Shown piece after piece: positions 58,112-64,000 of a stretch of 64,000 nt of DNA. The DNA lies in IMG/VR virus record IMGVR_UViG_3300045017_000165, positions 20,701-84,700 of that record; one strand, 5' to 3'. Under the pieces are notes generated by a model. It was given only the letters and a program-made list of their open reading frames with translations. It did not search any database and was not told the origin of the DNA. A program made the position numbers and the translations under genes. Every line of letters begins with the position of its first letter. Position 1 is the stretch's first letter. The stretch is from a virus.

Positions 58112-59022
58112 GCTTCCCAATCACGTTCTCAAAATTCGAGGCTATTCCACTCTCAAGAGATCCCGCAAAGGTTCTTATTCGGTGGGATATTATGCCGACA
58201 AAGGCTGATTTAAGCGATTTTGAATTCTTTATCGACGCTAGGGAAAGTCCCGATCAGATCCCGCACTTTCAAAATGTCACTATTGATGGTGAGCTTTTTG
58301 ATTCATATGCACCAACAACTAGTTCAATCAACCAACCGCCAATTACGAAAGCCATTTCTGCGCTAGATTTTTACGAGTACAACGATTACCTCCCCTACTT
58401 AAAAAACCTGTCGAAGCATATTTATTACAAGATTCGTTGCAGACGAATCTCAACGCAGGAAGAAATCTCTACACCACCTTTTTCGTGGTTTGGCGAACTC
58501 GATTTAATCGGATTGTACGTTGTTGAGGAGCACAACTTCCTTCTGGAAGACGCGATAGGAACTCCTTGCTTAGTTTACATCAGGCGACGTAGTGGGCTGC
58601 GCTGCTGCTGTTTCGATGAAGTACAGAAGAAACGACTCATTTCTAACTGCAAACGTTGTTACGGCACGAACTGGGTAGACGGCTTCTACAACCCGATCGA
58701 TACTTACGTTGACTTCAATCCTTCCCAAGAAAATTCTATAATTCAAGAGTGGGGAGAAGTTCAGCCAAACGAGACAAACATCCTTCTTTCCAACTACCCA
58801 CTTCTTTCTAGCGGAGACTTGGTGAGGGAGCTCCGAGAGAATAGGCTTTGGAGAGTGGTGTCCTCAAAACAGACTGAAAAGCGACGTACTCCTATGTTAC
58901 AGTTTGCAAGAGTTACAGAAGTGAAGCCAGGCGATATCGAGCATAACTTACCTATTGATCAGAAATTCGTGCTCGATAAAATTAAACAGTTTGAGGACAT
59001 GCGTCTTCTTAGGGAGTTTTAA
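58108..59022 (+). CDS. Putative tail or neck protein with zinc ribbon
   Basis: A 304-residue protein. Early part is beta-rich with an Ig- or fibronectin-like feel (K-V-L-I-R-W-D, Y-Y-K-I-R-C-R-R). Near residues 172-192 it has C-C-C-F-D-E and C-K-R-C, a probable zinc ribbon. The C-terminal part is mixed. It overlaps the previous gene by four bases and lies two genes before the sheath module, so a neck or tail-completion role is plausible. Not assigned. Confidence 0.6.
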   Translation: MSFPITFSKFEAIPLSRDPAKVLIRWDIMPTKADLSDFEFFIDARESPDQIPHFQNVTIDGELFDSYAPTTSSINQPPITKAISALDFYEYNDYLPYLKNLSKHIYYKIRCRRISTQEEISTPPFSWFGELDLIGLYVVEEHNFLLEDAIGTPCLVYIRRRSGLRCCCFDEVQKKRLISNCKRCYGTNWVDGFYNPIDTYVDFNPSQENSIIQEWGEVQPNETNILLSNYPLLSSGDLVRELRENRLWRVVSSKQTEKRRTPMLQFARVTEVKPGDIEHNLPIDQKFVLDKIKQFEDMRLLREF

Positions 59023-59023
59023 T

Positions 59024-59350
59024 ATGTTTAAAATTGGATTTGAAAAGACAGCCGTCTCTGTGGGGTGGGCGATGAGAAAAATACAGGGCGGTCTAAGAAC
59101 AAGAGCGGGATTGCCCAGAGACCCCTCTAAAGTCGATCGCTTCATCAACCGCAGTCGTAGCGCGATGTCACGTGAGCTAGGTGACTCTCCAAAAGAGATT
59201 AAAAAACTTATGACCTTGCCAGTCCGTCACTACAAGGACGAAAATGTACTGGAGCTTGTTAAGGAGCTCAGGGATACTCGCAACAATCCGTCTAAAGCGC
59301 TGAAGAAACTTCTGCAGTCGGAAGTTTTCTTGAACAAAGCTGGAGCGTGA
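59024..59350 (+). CDS. Tagged basic small protein
   Basis: A 108-residue protein starting M-F-K-I-G-F-E-K-T-A-V at the ATG at 59024 (AGGGAG upstream). It is basic and helical, with a final K-K-L-L-Q-S-E-V-F-L-N. The next gene begins M-F-K-V-G-F-E-K-T-A, so the two tags are nearly identical, though the bodies differ. Internal head protein candidate. Confidence 0.72.
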   Translation: MFKIGFEKTAVSVGWAMRKIQGGLRTRAGLPRDPSKVDRFINRSRSAMSRELGDSPKEIKKLMTLPVRHYKDENVLELVKELRDTRNNPSKALKKLLQSEVFLNKAGA

Positions 59351-59351
59351 T

Positions 59352-59756
59352 ATGTTTAAAGTTGGGTTTGAAAAAACAGCCCTAGACCCGAAGAAGTTAG
59401 AAACGCGCTTGCAAGAGATTCTTAAACATAAGCGCTTTGCAGGCAAGGCTGCGAAGACTCAGGCTCTTAATGCTGCTGACGAGTACAGAATCGCTAGATC
59501 TACAGGGCAGTCGGCACTTCCACATATTCACAGTCTTCAAAAGCAGTTCCCGAAACTAGCCGCGCTAAAACCGTTTACTATGAGTCGCGGTAGGATTACA
59601 CCTACGCTTATCCCGGGTAATCCCGTGAAGGGATTGAAGGGTTTGACTGGAGCGCAGGCTGCGACACCGTTTAATAAGGCTGTAGGTAGGTTTGGACACA
59701 AACCTAGACAAGCACTTGTAGCTAAATCAAACGTAAGAGCTAATGATGGGACTTAG
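59352..59756 (+). CDS. Tagged basic protein
   Basis: A 134-residue basic protein starting M-F-K-V-G-F-E-K-T-A-L. After the tag it has a helical region and a Gly/Pro-rich segment (L-I-P-G-N-P-V-K-G-L-K-G-L). It starts one base after the preceding stop and overlaps the next gene by 14 bases. High Lys/Arg content suggests DNA association inside the head. Function unknown. Confidence 0.72.
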   Translation: MFKVGFEKTALDPKKLETRLQEILKHKRFAGKAAKTQALNAADEYRIARSTGQSALPHIHSLQKQFPKLAALKPFTMSRGRITPTLIPGNPVKGLKGLTGAQAATPFNKAVGRFGHKPRQALVAKSNVRANDGT

Positions 59757-60051
59757 GATAGATTTTGAGCCCCTAAATAAACTTTTCGAGGACGGTCCCA
59801 TCTCAGAAGACATGATGAAGCAGCATGTCGTAAGGAATCTCAAATCGACGGTTCTAGCGGGCACTCCTGACGCATTCCTAGAAGTAAGCTTGGAACCGGA
59901 TAGTGGCGATGATATACTTATCCGGAAGATAGACCCAGAAAACGCTCTGGGCTACTCGGTCTACCAGGGCGAAGGCGACTACTTCAATCATATCTCAGCA
60001 CAGCTTTATGAACCGAGCTTAGATGAAGTATTGGAGCAGTCAAATGAGTAG
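59743..60051 (+). CDS. Small acidic tail-module protein
   Basis: A 102-residue acidic protein without the tag. No domain recognised. It overlaps the previous gene by 14 bases and the next by eight. It begins at one of two adjacent ATGs. The position directly before the sheath genes suggests a tail completion or neck protein. Confidence 0.65.
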   Translation: MMGLRIDFEPLNKLFEDGPISEDMMKQHVVRNLKSTVLAGTPDAFLEVSLEPDSGDDILIRKIDPENALGYSVYQGEGDYFNHISAQLYEPSLDEVLEQSNE

Positions 60052-60661
60052 CCAGAAAAGTCTTTTAGATCCAAACAAAGTTTTTCCCGATATGTTGAGA
60101 TTCATGGAGAATTCGATGCTCGAATTCCTCCAAGTCTTGTTTAACTCGTTTCAGCAAGGTTGTTTTCATTTTGAGTGGGACGAGCAAGCCACGGAACTTT
60201 TTATAGAGGGACAAAACACTGATAATCTAAGGACAGTGGATACAGGACGACCAAAAATTGTTGTCGCGCGTGGTCCGGTTGGTTGGGCAAATGCATCAAT
60301 CGGTAAATTTGTCGGTTCTTCCAACCTGAGTAATTTGAATAGGCAGTACGCGGATATAAATCGTGGCACTGTATCTATCAACTGCTTTTCACGCGAAGAC
60401 ATGGAAGCCGATCGCATTGCTGAAATTTGCTACAAAGCGATCACAATGTTTCGTCCAGTTCTTCAAAAAGCTGGTTTCCTGTCTATCAATAGCGTTCAGA
60501 TTGGACAGCGTGGTCTAATTGTAAAAGACGCGAGACCTGAGTGGACAGTAGTACCGGTTTTAGTGAAGATGGATATTACTAGTAATTGGAGCGTAGTACA
60601 GACTGATTCAGTTAAGTTGCGGGATATTTTCAAACAATTTATAATGAGAACACCAAGTTAA
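60044..60661 (+). CDS. Putative tail terminator or connector protein
   Basis: A 205-residue protein starting at the ATG at 60044, with GGAG upstream, overlapping the preceding stop. It has a helical N-terminus, central strands (T-G-R-P-K-I-V-V-A-R-G, G-T-V-S-I-N-C-F) and ends in W-T-V-V-P-V-L-V-K-M-D-I-T. The alpha/beta layout and position just before the sheath gene fit a tail terminator. Not confirmed. Confidence 0.6.
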   Translation: MSSQKSLLDPNKVFPDMLRFMENSMLEFLQVLFNSFQQGCFHFEWDEQATELFIEGQNTDNLRTVDTGRPKIVVARGPVGWANASIGKFVGSSNLSNLNRQYADINRGTVSINCFSREDMEADRIAEICYKAITMFRPVLQKAGFLSINSVQIGQRGLIVKDARPEWTVVPVLVKMDITSNWSVVQTDSVKLRDIFKQFIMRTPS

Positions 60662-60687
60662 GCAGCCGTATATCGGAGGAAAGTTAA

Positions 60688-62574
60688 ATGGCATATTTAG
60701 AACCAGGTGTAGTTGTTACACAGCAATTTGTCGGAGCGTTGCCTGCGCTTGCCACTTTTGCTTTACCTAACGTAACAGTCGGTCCAGTCTTCCAAGTTGT
60801 AGATAAAGCAGACTCTGGTAATTACGCTGGCGTGTTGGTGGCGGCAAGTTATGGCGATCAGATGGCTGGCACATATGTCGATACACGCACGGATGTGTCA
60901 GATTCGCTAACGGCATTCCCTGTTAGAATTTTCTTGGACAACGCTATCGCAGATTTCTTGGATGCGACAACTGGTGTAGTCCTCGTCTCTAATCTTAACG
61001 TATTCACTGATGCCACCGTCGATATTTTTGAAGACGTGGTCGCGGGGGATCAAATCGTAGTTAATAGTGGCGCGCTAACCGGAACTTATACGGTTAGAAG
61101 CAAGATTAACAACAACACCCTACGCATTAACGAAACATTTGCTGCAGCCGACACAGCGATCGATTATTCCATCGTTCGAAATGTTGGCGAAGTTGAAATT
61201 TCTACCGATGAAGTTGGTGTGGTAGTTAGCTCCACAAGCGTAACTCTTCCTGCTGGACTCGAAGCTCCGGTTGGAACTCTCGGTGATTTTCCGATCGTGA
61301 GCGCAGATATCCTTCTTTCTTATCGTGCCCTACGTATCGACAAATCCGCTAACGTTTGGGAATACGGTAGTACTTCAGAACTTCAGGCGGACTTCGGACT
61401 CGACCAGATTCGTCCTGAAAATCCAGCGGTGTTCGGCGCATACCTCGCACTAAACAACGCGGTGACTAAGACTAATATCTTAGGGCTTGGGCAAGCATTC
61501 TTGACGGACGAACTTCTTGCTTATAGCAACGCTTTTGAAATTCTAGCGCTAATCGATATGTATGCTATCAGCGTAATGACTCAGAACACGGCAGTTCACA
61601 CTGCTCTTAAGAGTCACGCCGAAGGCATGTCTGTTCCAACTAAAAAGCTGGAACGTGTCGGTATCGTGAATAGAACGCTCGTAACGAAAATGACCGTAGT
61701 GGACACCAAAGCCGATGGTGTGGTGGCTGGTGCAGTTCTTACTTCCGCTACATCCGAGTTCATCACTGACGGCGTAGTGCCGGGTATGTTCATCGTCATT
61801 GGCGATAACCGCTACGAAATCTCTGCGGTTGATAGCCAGACTCAAGTTACGCTAGCAAGCAATCCTACTCCTGGAAGCGGCATCTCGTTCCTCGTAGAAC
61901 GGGATCTTCAGAAGAGTGAGCAAGCCTCGGTAATGGCGGCGTATGCTCGCAGCCTTGGTAGCCGGCGCATGGTCCTTACGTATCCGGACGTCATCAAAGT
62001 TCCGGTTGGAAACGAGATTAAGCAGCTTCCGGGCTATTTCCTAAATTGCTCGATTGGTGCTTTGACCACTGGATTACCGACGCAGCAGGGTTTCACTAAC
62101 CTCAGCGTTGCGGTTTACTCCGGTGTCGTTCACTCCACCAAATACTTTGATGGTGAGCAGCTGAATACGATCGCAGACGGTGGCGTGATGATTTTTGTAC
62201 AAGACGTTCTTGATGAGACGGCTTTGTATATTAGGCATCAGTTGACCACAGACCGCTCGGCAATCAAGTTCCAAGAATACTCCGTTACTAAAAACGTAGA
62301 CTTCATTGCCAAGTTCATCCGAGAAAATCAGACTCAGTTCATTGGTCAGTACAACATCGTTGATAGTACGCTTGACGACATCAAAACGTCTGCAACCGGC
62401 ATTATCAAATACCTGACGGAAGCTACGAAGCTTCCTAAAATTGGTGGGGTTATTAAGAGTGGCTCTATCGATAAGGTTGAAGTCGACTCGGTTAACATCG
62501 ATCGAGTTAATGAGGTGCTGAGCTTGGATATTCCGATCCCACTGAACGGAATCGACGTAACGTTAGTGGTGTAA
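60688..62574 (+). CDS. Tail sheath protein
   Basis: A 628-residue contractile sheath protein. The start (M-A-Y-L-E-P-G-V-V-V) and the C-terminal domain (V-M-A-A-Y-A-R-S-L-G-S-R-R-M-V-L-T-Y-P-D, T-G-L-P-T-Q-Q-G-F-T-N, F-V-Q-D-V-L-D-E-T, Y-I-R-H-Q-L-T-T-D) are typical of myovirus sheaths. Residues about 150-400 carry variable beta insertions. It forms the tail's outer contractile tube. A GGAGG site precedes the ATG. It lacks the K-T-A sites seen in head proteins, as expected for a part not built inside the prohead. Confidence 0.88.
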   Translation: MAYLEPGVVVTQQFVGALPALATFALPNVTVGPVFQVVDKADSGNYAGVLVAASYGDQMAGTYVDTRTDVSDSLTAFPVRIFLDNAIADFLDATTGVVLVSNLNVFTDATVDIFEDVVAGDQIVVNSGALTGTYTVRSKINNNTLRINETFAAADTAIDYSIVRNVGEVEISTDEVGVVVSSTSVTLPAGLEAPVGTLGDFPIVSADILLSYRALRIDKSANVWEYGSTSELQADFGLDQIRPENPAVFGAYLALNNAVTKTNILGLGQAFLTDELLAYSNAFEILALIDMYAISVMTQNTAVHTALKSHAEGMSVPTKKLERVGIVNRTLVTKMTVVDTKADGVVAGAVLTSATSEFITDGVVPGMFIVIGDNRYEISAVDSQTQVTLASNPTPGSGISFLVERDLQKSEQASVMAAYARSLGSRRMVLTYPDVIKVPVGNEIKQLPGYFLNCSIGALTTGLPTQQGFTNLSVAVYSGVVHSTKYFDGEQLNTIADGGVMIFVQDVLDETALYIRHQLTTDRSAIKFQEYSVTKNVDFIAKFIRENQTQFIGQYNIVDSTLDDIKTSATGIIKYLTEATKLPKIGGVIKSGSIDKVEVDSVNIDRVNEVLSLDIPIPLNGIDVTLVV

Positions 62575-62598
62575 TCTTAAGCTATAGGAGGATCGCTA

Positions 62599-63315
62599 AT
62601 GGCGACGACAGATTTTTCAAACTGGGATTTTAGTAATTACCACGTTCAGCAGGAATTGCAGGGCGGTCAGTTCGTGTCAGCCGAAACAAGCTTGATCGCG
62701 GCTGGTCCTCCGGAGATTGGCGGCACTGGACCTTACTCAAATCAGCCAGCTTCAAGTGTAAGTACGGTTTATCCGATCGGACTTATCGAGAACGCTGGAT
62801 TAAGCCAGTCTAAGCAGATCCAGAAGATTTTTGAAGTAGGTTCTTCCCGCTCTTACTTCATTCCTGGTCGCGTGATTGGTTCAGTGAACCTCGGGCGTAT
62901 TTTTTACTACGGTCCGAGCCTACTTCGCGTAATGTATTCGCACTATCAGAGTGATACTGGTGCCGTGAAGATTGGCACGAAAGATTCTGGAACGATGCTT
63001 ACGCTTCCAGACGGCAGCTCTGCTCCAGATCCTTTGGCGCGACTTCTTAATAAAGGCGGACCATTCCATCAGGTTAAGGTCAGCCCTGGTGAAGATTACT
63101 TCTACATCAACCTGGCTTCGGATTTATTTAATCAACCGACAGGTCTTGCGTTCTACTTCAAAGACGCGAACTTCAACTCGGTTGGTGCGTTCTATCTTGA
63201 GCAGGTTTACGTGCAAGGTCATCAGTTCTCTGTGTCTTCAGGATCAGTTTTGATCATGGAAGGCGCGGCAGCCCAGTACGATCGTATCGTACCAATTAAA
63301 CTACTCAACTCTTGA
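62599..63315 (+). CDS. Tail tube protein
   Basis: A 238-residue beta-rich protein directly after the sheath gene. V-I-G-S-V-N-L-G-R-I-F-Y, D-Y-F-Y-I-N-L-A-S-D-L-F and Y-L-E-Q-V-Y-V-Q-G-H-Q-F are consistent with a tail tube, which forms the inner channel. The order (sheath then tube) and size support it. AGGAGG precedes the ATG. Confidence 0.78.
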   Translation: MATTDFSNWDFSNYHVQQELQGGQFVSAETSLIAAGPPEIGGTGPYSNQPASSVSTVYPIGLIENAGLSQSKQIQKIFEVGSSRSYFIPGRVIGSVNLGRIFYYGPSLLRVMYSHYQSDTGAVKIGTKDSGTMLTLPDGSSAPDPLARLLNKGGPFHQVKVSPGEDYFYINLASDLFNQPTGLAFYFKDANFNSVGAFYLEQVYVQGHQFSVSSGSVLIMEGAAAQYDRIVPIKLLNS

Positions 63316-63333
63316 GAATGAGAGATTTACACT

Positions 63334-63651
63334 ATGTTTACCTCAGGCTTCAGCAAAACAGCTGGCGATGATAAAAAAGAAAAGCGTATCGCTGGAGCCA
63401 TGCATTCAGTGAATCCTTTGGCGGGTGCTACATACTCGGCTATGCAGCACCCCAAAAAGTCAGTAATGCCCTTTTTAGTGAGCGGCGCTGGCGGGCTTTT
63501 AGGACTTGCTGCGGGAAAACACACCGGAAGAATTCTTTCCAACATCGCGCACATCGAATCCCCTGCTAAAAGAGCTATTATAAAAGGTATGCTCGGTGCA
63601 TTGGGTGCGTACTACGCGGGCGCTAAAGGACACGAGCTTTCCTCTAAGTAG
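63334..63651 (+). CDS. Tagged glycine-rich membrane-type protein
   Basis: A 105-residue protein that starts M-F-T-S-G-F-S-K-T-A-G. Residues about 47-66 (M-P-F-L-V-S-G-A-G-G-L-L-G-L-A-A-G) and 86-100 (M-L-G-A-L-G-A-Y-Y-A-G) are hydrophobic and glycine-rich, so it could insert in a membrane, like 44830-45156. It overlaps the convergent gene at the right edge by eight bases. Confidence 0.7.
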   Translation: MFTSGFSKTAGDDKKEKRIAGAMHSVNPLAGATYSAMQHPKKSVMPFLVSGAGGLLGLAAGKHTGRILSNIAHIESPAKRAIIKGMLGALGAYYAGAKGHELSSK

Positions 63652-64000
63652 ATACGTTTCCGAGTTGTCTTCTAGAGCTCTCTCGTATGAAGCGTTCCTT
63701 ACTTAGTAGTTTGTCTTTTCTTGCGGTGTCTAGAACGCAAGTTCCTTGAGGCAAGAAGAGCATTGGAAACGGCTGTGCTATTTCGGAGCAGGAGTTGGAG
63801 TAGTCGTACAGCCAAATTTTTTGTTGGATGTATAGGGGTAGGCTTCCGAGCTCGTCTCCGTGTGAATCAGAGAGTACACAACTGTGGAACACTAGATCTG
63901 AGGGCGCTCCATATCTGTGAAGGAAATCTTCGTTGGGTAGCATCTTACCTGAAATGAATATTTTGCTAGATTCGAGCAGAAGCGCGTGACCATCTTTACC
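63644..64000 (-). CDS. Partial gene entering from the right edge
   Basis: The minus-strand frame is open from the right edge of the window to a stop at 63644 and gives at least 118 residues. An internal ATG lies at 63943, but the frame continues upstream (G-K-D-G-H-A-L-L-L-E-S-S-K-I-F-I-S-G-K), so the true start is outside. The visible part (P-S-D-L-V-F-H-S-C-V-L-S-D, P-L-Y-I-Q-Q-K-I-W-L-Y-D-Y) matches no family I recognise. Confidence 0.55.
   Translation of the reverse strand, partial: GKDGHALLLESSKIFISGKMLPNEDFLHRYGAPSDLVFHSCVLSDSHGDELGSLPLYIQQKIWLYDYSNSCSEIAQPFPMLFLPQGTCVLDTARKDKLLSKERFIRESSRRQLGNVST

Overview
The window is part of a large tailed bacteriophage genome with a contractile-tail (myovirus) module. 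The evidence is a terminase large subunit, a portal protein, an HK97-type major capsid protein with a candidate maturation protease upstream, a tail sheath followed by a tube-like protein, a baseplate spike and fibre-like proteins. It also has its own replication and transcription genes: a family A DNA polymerase, an SSB and a multisubunit-type RNA polymerase. The early strand encodes two lipoproteins with clear lipoboxes, and ribosome binding sites are GGAGG-like, so a Gram-negative host is likely. I cannot name the host or the closest phage. No integrase, tRNA gene, rRNA gene or CRISPR array was seen.

Layout. 91-15344 (+): unknown virion-type genes, fibre or adhesin-like proteins, a patatin-like phospholipase, a long repetitive fibre protein, the portal, and a run of small proteins with a shared N-terminus. 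15415-16364 (-): two small genes, one with a C2H2 zinc finger. 16477-24845 (+): one polypeptide carrying fused beta and beta' RNA polymerase, with an intein at the catalytic aspartate loop, then two small tagged genes. 25111-26036 (-): a Cys-rich protein, SSB and a small membrane protein. 26114-34560 (+): baseplate spike, virion proteins and a terminase whose Walker A motif is split by a second intein. 34633-44761 (-): the early-type region, with lipoproteins, small proteins and DNA polymerase I, many of them separated by hairpin terminators and preceded by a recurring GGTATAAG promoter-like motif. 44830-63651 (+): the head and tail morphogenesis operon. A further gene enters on the minus strand from the right edge.

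Three things stand out. (1) At least fifteen otherwise unrelated proteins begin with the same short N-terminus, roughly M-F-x-x-G-F-E-K-T-A. They include a SNF2 helicase, a SWIM zinc-finger protein and glycine-zipper membrane proteins. Related x-K-x-A motifs recur inside the head-region proteins. This resembles a capsid-targeting and proteolytic-maturation signal like that of the T4 internal proteins, but with a different sequence, and would define a set of proteins packaged in the capsid and perhaps ejected into the host. (2) Two long non-coding arrays (about 35819-36070 and 40228-40757) carry an AC (sometimes GC) dinucleotide every 5 bp, with 6-bp steps inserted so that two repeats average about 10.3 bp, the pitch of the DNA helix. 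I know of no described element like this. (3) Both inteins sit exactly in catalytic motifs of essential enzymes, and the RNA polymerase intein lacks a recognisable N-terminal nucleophile.

How it fits together: minus-strand genes probably act early (SSB, DNA polymerase, envelope lipoproteins), and plus-strand genes build the virion. The phage RNA polymerase may read one of the two promoter classes. All functions are inferred from sequence motifs read by eye; no database search was run.
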